This document shows, in pieces, positions 19,136-26,490 of a DNA stretch of 33,790 nucleotides. The DNA comes from Willaertia magna (Eukaryota > Heterolobosea > Eutetramitea > Acrasida > Naegleriidae). Location of the stretch: positions 1 to 33,790 of the forward strand of contig CADWAF010004216.1 of the NCBI GenBank assembly GCA_902984215.1, read 5' to 3'. The notes beneath the pieces are model-generated. The model made no database searches. It was not told the origin of the DNA and worked only from the letters and a program-made list of their open reading frames with translations. Each line of letters begins with the position of its first letter. Within the stretch, counting starts at the first letter, position 1. Both the position numbers and the translations under genes were made by a program.

Positions 19136-20044
19136 TTAATTAAATATCTTTACTTGTTTACTATGATTATCTGAAATGTATAAATTTCCATCACAATCAA
19201 TATCTGCAGTAAGTATTCCATCAAAATGATGTGTAAATTCTTTAATTAATGTTAATGAATCTTTATCAAAAACTAAAATCTTCTTCAAACCATAACTACA
19301 AACCAATAAATGATTAGTTTTATCATTTATAATCATTCCAGCAGGTCCATTCACTTCTTCATAAGATTTAATTAATTTTTCATCATTTAATGAAAACTTT
19401 GCAATTGATTTTAACTTTAAACTTGAAACAAAAAAGTAATCTTTATCACATAATGTCATACTCCAAGGTTCTTGAGTATATTTATTTTTAATTTCTCTAA
19501 TTAATTTACCATCTTGTTTATTTAAAATTAAAATTTTATTTTGATAACGCTCAACACAATAAATTAAATTTTTATCAATTACAATATTTGTAACCCAAGA
19601 AAAATCTAAATCAAATTTTTTAATAAATTCATAAATAGATAATTTATTATTATAATGATAAAGATAAATATATTTATGATTTAATCCAGCAATATATAAA
19701 TCATTTTCATTATTTTGATCTAAACCAATGGTTGTACAATTAGCTCCTTGAATTTCAATGTTTGAATGATGTTTTCTTGTTAAACGATGGAAAACATTGA
19801 CACAGTGAGATTGGCTAGAAGCAATAAAGATAAAGTTTTTGTTTGTTTTAACGTCATATAGTGCATTGATGTCTTTATGTGTTAATGTGTGGATTAGGTT
19901 AAAATTTTCAGAAAATAATTTTTTAGATTTGTGTTGATTTCTGAATTGTTGGGTTAAGTGATGGTAAAGTAATGAAATGTCAAAAGAAGTGGAATTTAGA
20001 TCTTGAATAATAAATGAAATATCTTGTAAAAATTGTTTGGACAT
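19136..20044 (-). CDS. NHL-type beta-propeller protein
   Basis: 302 aa from the ATG at 20044; the frame is open upstream to 20119 but only from a TTG. After about 50 helical residues (QFLQDISFIIQDLN) the chain reads as six-bladed NHL-like repeats, each a hydrophobic strand set ending in forms such as NLYISDNHSKQVKIFN, LIYCVERYQNKILILNK and LLVCSYGLKKILVFDKD. NHL propellers bind proteins or RNA, or act as lactonase-like enzymes; no RING, B-box or signal peptide is present to narrow the role. It is divergent from the Cdc6-like gene, with 126 bp between ATGs. The domain call is firm as a propeller; orthology is unknown. Confidence 0.7.
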   Translation of the reverse strand: MSKQFLQDISFIIQDLNSTSFDISLLYHHLTQQFRNQHKSKKLFSENFNLIHTLTHKDINALYDVKTNKNFIFIASSQSHCVNVFHRLTRKHHSNIEIQGANCTTIGLDQNNENDLYIAGLNHKYIYLYHYNNKLSIYEFIKKFDLDFSWVTNIVIDKNLIYCVERYQNKILILNKQDGKLIREIKNKYTQEPWSMTLCDKDYFFVSSLKLKSIAKFSLNDEKLIKSYEEVNGPAGMIINDKTNHLLVCSYGLKKILVFDKDSLTLIKEFTHHFDGILTADIDCDGNLYISDNHSKQVKIFN

Positions 20045-20105
20045 TTTTTTTTTGTAAAGTTTTTTTAAAGTAAACCGATCACTAACTGTTCCATTCGATT
20101 CGGTT

Positions 20106-20131
20106 ATCGCGCCAGGCAAAACCTCCCGCTT
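20106..20131. promoter_or_regulatory. GC-rich E2F-like elements in the NHL/Cdc6 promoter
   Basis: TCGCGCCAGG (reverse strand CCTGGCGCGA) at 20107-20116 and CCTCCCGCTT at 20122-20131 are near matches to the E2F core SSCGC. They lie 40-65 bp upstream of the Cdc6-like ATG in an otherwise A/T-dominated spacer. CDC6 is a standard E2F target in animals and plants; use of E2F here is inference. Confidence 0.4.
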
Positions 20132-20170
20132 AAATTTTTAGCAGTTTTTTTTAAAAAAAAAAGAAAATAA

Positions 20171-22300
20171 ATGCCAATAGTATCCATAAGTCTCATTGAA
20201 GGAGATTCAATAATTCCGGTAAGAAAGAGAAAGAATAGAAAAACCATTGGACAAACAAATAAAAAAGAAGAAGAAGAAGAAGTAAATGTAGAAACTGTCA
20301 TTAAAGCAAGAAGAAAAAAATCATTAGACACAAAAAGTAATAAAATTATAATTAGTTTTATCAAACAACCATCTACAACAACAATTAATAAAGAAGAAGA
20401 AATTGAAGATTTGACAAATATTAGAAAAAGAAAAAAGAAATCAATTGCACCTACCAATAATAAAATTAATGTTGATTTCAATAACAATAAGGAAATTAGT
20501 ATTAACAATACAAGTGTTGTTGATATTGAAAATAGTAATAATAACAACACTAATGTTTGTGAGGTGAAAGAAGAAGAAGAAATATCAACAACACCAATTA
20601 AAAAACGTAAAAGGTCAAATAGAAAAACAATTAGTAATGAAAATAGTAATTTTAACATTGAAAGTAATACCATAAATGACGTTAATAAAGAAATTGTAAA
20701 CAATAATACTACTGATAACAATATTAATAACAATTCCAACGATAGTAATGGTAATGGTAATCAGATGGAAGATGAAATGGAGGTGACTAAAATAAAATCA
20801 AGAAGAAGAAAATCTTTAGAAAAAAAGAAGATTGATATTAAGGCAATAGAAAATCAAAAAGAAGAAAAAGTAGACAATGTATTGCCAACAACTGATAATA
20901 ATACTGTCATTGACAATAATCAAACAATAGAAAATAATCCTGCAATTTCTTCTAATGAAATTTTAACTGTTAAAAACGACAATATGAATAACAATGAAAA
21001 GATAATAAATGAATGTAACAATAGTGAACAACAATCTACAGAAGTTATTGAAGAAACTACTACACGTAGAAGAAGAAGATCTAGAATATCTTTTCATAAA
21101 AATGAACATGTCACTAAAATTGTTGTTGTTAATGAAACTAAAGAGAATATTAAAACATCACCTGTTAAAAATAATACTAATAATAACACTAATAAGATGA
21201 ATAATAAATCTAAACAAATAATTAAAGAACGTAATTTAATTGTTGGAAGAGAAAAAGAAAGTGAAGATATATTTAATTTAATTGAACAAATATTTAATTT
21301 AAAATTAAATAATAATATAATTTGTGTTTATGGTACAAATGGACAAGGTAAAACACATATTGTAAAAGAGATAACCAATCAAATTAAAAGTATTACAACA
21401 ATATATCATAATTTACAAGGATATGATAATAAGAATAACGCATATTTAGATTTATTAAATAAATTACAAAATAAGAATAAAACAAATCTAAAAAGGAAAG
21501 AGATTTTACAATCATTACATTCTATATTTGAAAAGAATAAAAATAGATTTATAATAATTTTAGATGAATTTCCATTTTTAAAGAATACTTATTTTGATTT
21601 ATTAAAATTAATTAAAGAATATAATAAGAATATAGTTTTAATTTTAATTACAAATGATAAACCATATTTAAATAATAATTTAATTTTACAATCACAAATA
21701 ATTTATATTGAACCATATAATATAGATCAATTAATTAATATAATGATTAATAAATATAAAAATATAAAAAAGGAAATTATTTTAAATATTTTAAAATTTA
21801 CAAAGATAAGTGATATTAGATTTTATTATAATTTATTAGATAAATTAAATTCTTATTTATTAAATAAAAAAGATATGTCAATCACAGAAATAAAATCATT
21901 TATACAACAATATGGAAATATAAATAATACTACGACATCTGTCATTAATCAAAAATCAATTAAAACAAATAATTCTTATTACAATAAATTTATCTCTCTA
22001 CCAGAATCAATTAGAGATCTATTAGTTATTATTTGTGTAATTATTAAGAGAAAACAAGAAGGAGATGAGAAATCAAATGAATTTACATTAAAAGAGATTT
22101 TAACTATTTATGACAATAATAAAGATGTTTTGATAAGTGAAAGTATACAAGAGATTAGAGAAGATTTAAAGAGATTAATAACAATGGATTTTATTTCGCC
22201 ATCTCAATTAAATTTTTCTACTTTTCAATTGGAAGTATCATTTGATATTATTTTACAATTTGAAGATAATTCAATTAAAAGAATTTTATCTTTTCTTTAA
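20171..22300 (+). CDS. cdc6: Cdc6/Orc1-type AAA+ replication-licensing ATPase
   Basis: Single exon, 709 aa. Residues 1-345 are a disordered Asn/Glu/Lys-rich tail. The AAA+ core begins NLIVGREKESEDI (the PGREKE entry typical of Cdc6/Orc1). It has Walker A YGTNGQGKTH (G388-T395 region), Walker B IIILDEF (D465-E466), a sensor-1 strand VLILITND, and an IEPYNIDQL segment before the sensor-2 helix ISDIRFYYNLL. The C-terminal 110 residues fit a winged helix (FTLKEILTIYD ... REDLKRLITMDF). Such proteins load MCM helicase at origins. The tail repeats an acidic run followed by a basic block six times (basic blocks near residues 18, 46, 85, 143, 208 and 298). Orc5 or Orc4 are weaker alternatives; VGREKE and the winged helix favour Cdc6. 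Confidence 0.68.
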   Translation: MPIVSISLIEGDSIIPVRKRKNRKTIGQTNKKEEEEEVNVETVIKARRKKSLDTKSNKIIISFIKQPSTTTINKEEEIEDLTNIRKRKKKSIAPTNNKINVDFNNNKEISINNTSVVDIENSNNNNTNVCEVKEEEEISTTPIKKRKRSNRKTISNENSNFNIESNTINDVNKEIVNNNTTDNNINNNSNDSNGNGNQMEDEMEVTKIKSRRRKSLEKKKIDIKAIENQKEEKVDNVLPTTDNNTVIDNNQTIENNPAISSNEILTVKNDNMNNNEKIINECNNSEQQSTEVIEETTTRRRRRSRISFHKNEHVTKIVVVNETKENIKTSPVKNNTNNNTNKMNNKSKQIIKERNLIVGREKESEDIFNLIEQIFNLKLNNNIICVYGTNGQGKTHIVKEITNQIKSITTIYHNLQGYDNKNNAYLDLLNKLQNKNKTNLKRKEILQSLHSIFEKNKNRFIIILDEFPFLKNTYFDLLKLIKEYNKNIVLILITNDKPYLNNNLILQSQIIYIEPYNIDQLINIMINKYKNIKKEIILNILKFTKISDIRFYYNLLDKLNSYLLNKKDMSITEIKSFIQQYGNINNTTTSVINQKSIKTNNSYYNKFISLPESIRDLLVIICVIIKRKQEGDEKSNEFTLKEILTIYDNNKDVLISESIQEIREDLKRLITMDFISPSQLNFSTFQLEVSFDIILQFEDNSIKRILSFL

Positions 22301-22387
22301 TTTTAAAAAACTAAAAATCATTCTACCATGCACTGGAATTATTTGTTTTATAAAACGTTACTGATTGGAATAAGATCTTAAATCAAA

Positions 22388-22801
22388 ATGCTTAAAAAAA
22401 TAAATAAATTGTTTACTTTAGAACAAATCAAACAAGCACATAAGAAAGTAAAATCAGGAGCAGACTTTCCTGTCTTCATAAAAGATATAAAACATTTAGG
22501 TGTTACTCATTTTGACACTTTTGTTTCAGATGGTCATACTGATTACTTTGGAACCAATAATTATAAAATATCAAGTCCACCAGAATATGAAACTTTAGTT
22601 ATTGCTGATATATCTAATGAAGAACAATTTAAACATGATTTGAAAGCTCACCAAAATGGAAAGACAGATTATCCAACGTTTTGTCTTGATGCTGCAAAGT
22701 CTGGCGTTTATAAATGGGCAGTTCATTTAGATGAAATGACTTGTACTTATTGTGATAAAGGAGGAAAGAAAATTTTGATTGAAGAAATTCCAAAGATTTA
22801 A
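22388..22801 (+). CDS. DUF1398 / YbcV-family protein of bacterial type
   Basis: Single exon, 137 aa, intronless, 87 bp after the Cdc6 stop. The sequence is a full-length DUF1398 protein: FTLEQIKQAHKKVKSGADFP, IKDIKHLGVTHFDTFVSDGH, then KTDYPTFCLDAAKSGVYKW and MTCTYCDKGGKKILIEEIP. Families of this type are common in bacteria (Escherichia coli YbcV is a member), with an uncertain link to phage. The molecular role is unknown. A bacterial origin by horizontal transfer followed by codon amelioration is inferred: its base use is ordinary for this window. Its length matches the bacterial proteins, so it is not a fragment. Confidence 0.82.
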   Translation: MLKKINKLFTLEQIKQAHKKVKSGADFPVFIKDIKHLGVTHFDTFVSDGHTDYFGTNNYKISSPPEYETLVIADISNEEQFKHDLKAHQNGKTDYPTFCLDAAKSGVYKWAVHLDEMTCTYCDKGGKKILIEEIPKI

Positions 22802-22907
22802 ATTGGAATAGTTGTAGAAGTTATATATTTACACAATATTTATTTATTAATAAATTCTTAACAACACACAAATGAATTTCATAAAGATTTTGTACAAGTC
22901 AATCTTG

Positions 22908-23402
22908 TTATTTAAATGTTACACTTCCATCTTTTGCTGCCTTACATCTTTTGTCAACATGACCAGATTTCGTAAGAAGAACATTACCACTTCTAACAGC
23001 TGAACTACGACCATCTACAGTACCATCATAATTTAATAAAATGTTATTATTTTGATAAGATGAACATCTTTTATCAATTTCTGTATCAATATTGTCATAA
23101 CGAGTAACTCCTTTAGGTTCAGCATTTGAATAATCATAAGGATATTGATCGTTTTTATCATAACAATTTTGAGCAAAGTTCATTGCTTGTAAATTGTTTG
23201 GATGATAAGTACCTCCCTCATTAAGGGGTTTTGAATGATCAACACTCCAACCCATGTTGCTGTTCTTTCCATAAGAATCATGGTACATAATGTTACCAAC
23301 CTTATCTTGACGATATTTATCTTCATCATACCCTGGAATTGTTTTACTTTTATTCCAAGCTTGTTCCTTTTCTTCTTCAGTGAAGGCTCTTCTTTCAGAC
23401 AT
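22908..23402 (-). CDS. HNH endonuclease-like protein with three 20-residue repeats
   Basis: Single exon, 164 aa. Residues about 30-85 form an HNH nuclease core: KVGNIMYHDSYG, then GWSVDHSKPLNEGG with the D55-H56 pair, then YHPNNLQAMNFAQNCYDKND with the central N70 and a trailing N-x(4)-K. This layout matches the bacterial G-W-E-[VI]-D-H-x-x-P-x(3)-GG-x(4)-NLQ form of HNH proteins without zinc cysteines. The C-terminus contains two full 20-residue repeats (109-128, 129-148) and a 16-residue third copy (149-164), aligned without gaps: [IV]-D-x-R-[CS] start and an [IV]-[LT]-[LF] strand. There is no signal peptide or NLS. The protein could cut or bind DNA or RNA; activity is not proven. It is convergent with the DUF1398 gene (106 bp between stops). 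Confidence 0.7.
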   Translation of the reverse strand: MSERRAFTEEEKEQAWNKSKTIPGYDEDKYRQDKVGNIMYHDSYGKNSNMGWSVDHSKPLNEGGTYHPNNLQAMNFAQNCYDKNDQYPYDYSNAEPKGVTRYDNIDTEIDKRCSSYQNNNILLNYDGTVDGRSSAVRSGNVLLTKSGHVDKRCKAAKDGSVTFK

Positions 23403-23452
23403 GTTTAATTATTTTTTTTATTGTCTTTTGACAAATGGCACATGCTCTCGTT

Positions 23453-23532
23453 TTTATAAATAAAAGACTTCTGACAGAATTCTGCAAACCTTTACCAGAA
23501 TTTTATAAACTTTACAATAACATAATTCTGCA
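23453..23532 (-). promoter_or_regulatory. TATA box and repeated TGCAGAATT elements upstream of the HNH gene
   Basis: On the gene strand, a TATA-like TTTATTTATAAAAA lies about 50 bp upstream of the ATG at 23402. Further upstream, TGCAGAATT occurs twice (23524-23532 and 23478-23486), 46 bp apart, with the second copy inside the palindrome CAGAATTCTG (23475-23484). A third partial copy CAGAATT on the plus strand lies between them at 23496-23502. Repetition suggests a regulated promoter; the factor is unknown. Confidence 0.4.
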
Positions 23533-23577
23533 TGTCCCAAAAAAACCCAACTTCTTTTTTGTAAAAAAAATAATTAT

Positions 23578-24573
23578 TTATTGAAAATATCGTTGTAAAA
23601 TATCATCCTTAATATCCACAACCTCTACCATATGATCCTTCTTCTTTTTCAACAATAAAGATTGTTGTTGTTTATTTACATTATTACCAACAGTAACACC
23701 AGCAACTGTAGATAACAAAGAAGAAGAAGACAACAACCCATCAACCACTTGATCCTCTCTCTTTCTCTTTAATTGTTGTTGTCCATCATCTACCATCATT
23801 TCACTATTTTCATTATTTAATAATTTCATTACATTTTCTTCTTCCTTATTTATCTGTAAAAATATAGATTGTGTTTCTTTTAAAACTTTAAAACAATTAT
23901 TTATACAATCACTTATATTTTCAGTAATTTCTTTTCTCCTTTTAAATTGATTTTTTAAAATTGTAATCATTTGTTCTCTAGCTTGATGTGGTCTATAATA
24001 ATTTAAAAGAAATGACATATTCATTAAAATTAATTCAATATGATGTAATTTAATTTCCCAACCATATTTTAATGGTAATGTATTTATATCTGTTGTAGTT
24101 GGGAAGTTAGTTATTGTTGAAATTTCTTTTGTTTCTCTTATTTGTAAGGTTGGATTTTCAATTAATAAATTTAATAATTCTAAAAAGTTATAAATGAGAG
24201 ATCGATTTAGTTTTTTTAATAAAGTAATTGGATTATTGTTATTTAAATTATTATTTATATCTGTTGTTGTTGTTGTTGATGGAGTATTGTCATTGTTTGG
24301 AATGTCAAAGAAGAGTTTTACATTTTCAAATCCTGGACGTATTGCTTTATATTGGGACTGTTAATTAATTGTTGATAATTATTTAATGTAATTAATACTT
24401 ACCGATACAGTTAAAGTTTCACCAAAGGAAACGTAGGTTTCATCTTTATTTAAAACTTTAGGTGGTTCAGGTGGAATAAATTCACTTTTTGTTGGATGAT
24501 ATAATCTATAGAAAGGTGGTGGAGGTGGAAATACATCTAAAAATTCATCTTCATTATTATTGTTTGTAGACAT
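23578..24573 (-). CDS. MED7: Mediator complex subunit 7
   Basis: Exon 24573-24403 joins exon 24357-23578 across a 45-nt GTAAGT...ACAG intron, in phase 0, giving 316 aa. MED7 belongs to the Mediator middle module that links activators to RNA polymerase II in the nucleus. The diagnostic start [20 protein letters not shown] and [19 protein letters not shown] is followed, after an Asn/Thr-rich insert, by the coiled-coil signature [20 protein letters not shown]. The C-terminus is a low-complexity Gln/Lys/Ser region. Head to head with SmD2: 98 bp separate the start codons. Confidence 0.9.
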
Positions 24574-24671
24574 TTTTATTTGATAAGCCTTTTCATCAAC
24601 AGTTGTTCTTGTTGAATCTTTCCGATGGAGATGATGGTAACAAAATAATAATAAGCCTAGAATTTAAAAAA

Positions 24672-25055
24672 ATGTCTAGGTATGATAGATATGATAATCG
24701 TGAAGAAGAGGAAGCTCCACCTTCAACAGAACCTCAAAAAACTGCAGAACAATTAGAAAAAGAAGAAGAATTACAATTTGAAAAAGGACCATTATCATTA
24801 TTATTAGAAAGTGTTAGAGAACAAACTCAAATTTTAATAAGTTGTAGAAATAATAGAAAATTATTAGCTAGAGTTAAGGCATTTGATAGACATTGTAATA
24901 TGGTACTAGAAAATGTACAAGAAATGTGGACAGAACAACCAAAATCAGGAAAGGGAAGAAGTAGATCTAAACCAGTAAATAAAACTAGATTTATTGGTAA
25001 AATGTTTTTGAGAGGAGATTCAGTAATACTAGTGTTGCGAAATCCAAAGAGATAA
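24672..25055 (+). CDS. SNRPD2: small nuclear ribonucleoprotein SmD2
   Basis: 127 aa from the ATG at 24672; the frame opens earlier (24603) only from a TTG, and a 7-codon upstream ORF starts at 24624. The Sm fold is complete: [20 protein letters not shown], Sm1 [19 protein letters not shown], and Sm2 [14 protein letters not shown]. SmD2 is a member of the heptameric Sm ring on U1, U2, U4 and U5 snRNAs. The head ([15 protein letters not shown]) is acidic and variable. It shares a 98-bp promoter region with MED7, so a splicing gene and a transcription gene may be co-controlled. Confidence 0.95.
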   Translation: MSRYDRYDNREEEEAPPSTEPQKTAEQLEKEEELQFEKGPLSLLLESVREQTQILISCRNNRKLLARVKAFDRHCNMVLENVQEMWTEQPKSGKGRSRSKPVNKTRFIGKMFLRGDSVILVLRNPKR

Positions 25056-25209
25056 AAAGATTTATTGTTTGTAAGTAATTGTTTTTTTATTCTTTTAACA
25101 AAATTGTTAGTCTTGTTCGGAATAGGAAGAAAAACTAGTGCTACAATCTAATGTTGAAAGGAAAGATTAATACATTAAAAATTGTTTTATTGAAAAAGAA
25201 TTACTTCAT

Positions 25210-25515
25210 TTATTTCTTCTTTGGGGTTTCCTTCTTTTCTGGATAGTTGATGTAAGTCTTAGTTAAAGATGGTGGTAAAGCCTTTTCTAATTGGAGAGCC
25301 TTGTTTCTATCCTTCATCTTTAAAGTATATAAACATTGTCTGGTTCTAAGCTTGAACTTATATTTTCTGTTTTGCTTTCCTTTAGATTTGAAGATGATGA
25401 TGGATCCCTTTTCCTTTGTTGCAATAGCCTTTGCAAGGAATTCTTTAACGTTAAATACTTGTTGTGGCTAAAAGATTAGTTAGAGATAAAAATGAAAGCG
25501 TGAATTACGTACCAT
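25210..25515 (-). CDS. RPL38: 60S ribosomal protein eL38 (ATG-only first exon)
   Basis: The first exon codes only the start codon (25515-25513). It is followed at once by GTACGT, a 45-nt intron ending TTTTAG, and exon 2 (25467-25210), giving 86 aa. The protein matches eL38: VFNVKEFLAKA, FKSKGKQNRKYKFKLRTRQC, LYTLKMKDRNKALQLEKALP. It is about 16 residues longer than human eL38, with an extra Lys/Pro-rich tail. The gene is easy to miss because exon 2 lacks an ATG at its start. It is convergent with SmD2 (154 bp between stops), and its base composition is less AT-biased, as expected of a highly expressed gene. Confidence 0.92.
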
Positions 25516-25530
25516 TTGGATGTATTTTTT

Positions 25531-25607
25531 TTTTCAACAAACAGCAATTCTCAACCCACTATTGTAAATTACAATGAAAAAAATCATTTTCAAAAATTTG
25601 TTGAAAA
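25531..25607. repeat. concentric inverted repeats upstream of eL38
   Basis: TTTTCAACAAA (25531-25541) and its exact reverse complement TTTGTTGAAAA (25597-25607) flank an inner palindrome ATTGTAA-A-TTACAAT (25561-25575). The midpoints fall at 25569 and 25568, so the two dyads are virtually concentric. They begin 16 bp upstream of the eL38 ATG. Possible role as a promoter element for a dimeric factor or a cruciform; inference only. Confidence 0.45.
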
Positions 25608-25737
25608 CCCAAAAGCTTTGCATAGCAAGTAATTAGAGAAACAAGCTGCATGTTAACGGAATGAAATAAACAATAGGGGAATGATGTTATTAATCGAATA
25701 TTGACCTGTACAACAGTTTATTACTACAAATACATGT

Positions 25738-26322
25738 TTAAAACTTCCATGGTTTTTGACCTGCAGCTCCCTTGAAAGTATCCTTTGCTAATTTCCCCAT
25801 ACTTTTCAAATCTTCTTCTCTCCAATTAGAAAATTTATCACTAGTTCTATTAAATGATTTATCTACTTCCATTTCCTTCTCATCAAAGCTTTATTTCAAA
25901 TTAAAATCTTTTTATAAAAATTAATCAACACTTACTTCCTATAAGTATCTTTTGTAGTTGAAATTAAAGGTGCAGGTGGTAATACATAGGTTGGATTAAT
26001 TCTCTGGGTTTTTATTGAAAGTGTTTAGATGGATTTTAAAGAACAGAAATACTTACTCTCCAAATAGTATAAGATAAATCTTTTTGTTCTTCGTATGGAG
26101 ATATTGTTTGTTTTTGTGTTTGTTGATATTTTAAGGTTTTATTTTTATTCATAGTATCTATTACTTCATCAAATGATTCATTCTTCTTATCATCTTAATA
26201 AATTAAACAAACAATTTATCATCGTCATATTACTTACTAGCCTTCTCTTTCTTTCCCTCTTCTTCTTTAAGGTTAGGATGATCATACAAATAGGTAGTAT
26301 TACGACTATTTGAAGTGCTCAT
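25738..26322 (-). CDS. unknown small protein, four exons
   Basis: Exons 26322-26238, 26193-26057, 26003-25936 and 25888-25738 join in frame to 146 aa. Three introns (44, 53 and 47 nt) all begin GTAAGT and end in AAG or CAG, which strongly supports the model; no single open frame shows it. The protein is hydrophilic, with a Lys/Glu-rich head and a middle YTIWRRINPTYVLPPAPL that spans a splice site. The C-terminus is SNWREEDLKSMGKLAKDTF followed by GAAGQKPWKF. There is no signal peptide and no transmembrane segment. I do not recognise the family. The conserved-looking Pro and Trp clusters suggest a short interaction module. Confidence 0.75.
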
Positions 26323-26490
26323 TTTTAATTTACAGTAAACAATGATAACAAAGATGGATTTAAAATATTGATAATTTTATTGAAAGATTTTTATTTTCTA
26401 ATTTATTAGGGTTTAGTAGTAGTTAAGGTTTTTATATATTAATGGACACTGTAAGGTGAGGCTGAATTGTGCAAGGGTTGGTTTAATGGT

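Noticed and set aside
20045..20119. N-terminal extension of the NHL protein.
   Set aside because: It begins at TTG and crosses the GC-rich promoter elements; the ATG at 20044 is the sensible start.
20104..20739. 211-residue hydrophobic Leu/Ser-rich frame on the minus strand.
   Set aside because: It is the antisense shadow of the Asn/Lys/Glu-rich Cdc6 tail, overlaps the NHL gene promoter, and resembles no membrane family.
24603..24671. N-terminal extension of SmD2.
   Set aside because: It begins at TTG, and SmD2 proteins start close to the Sm fold; the ATG at 24672 fits.
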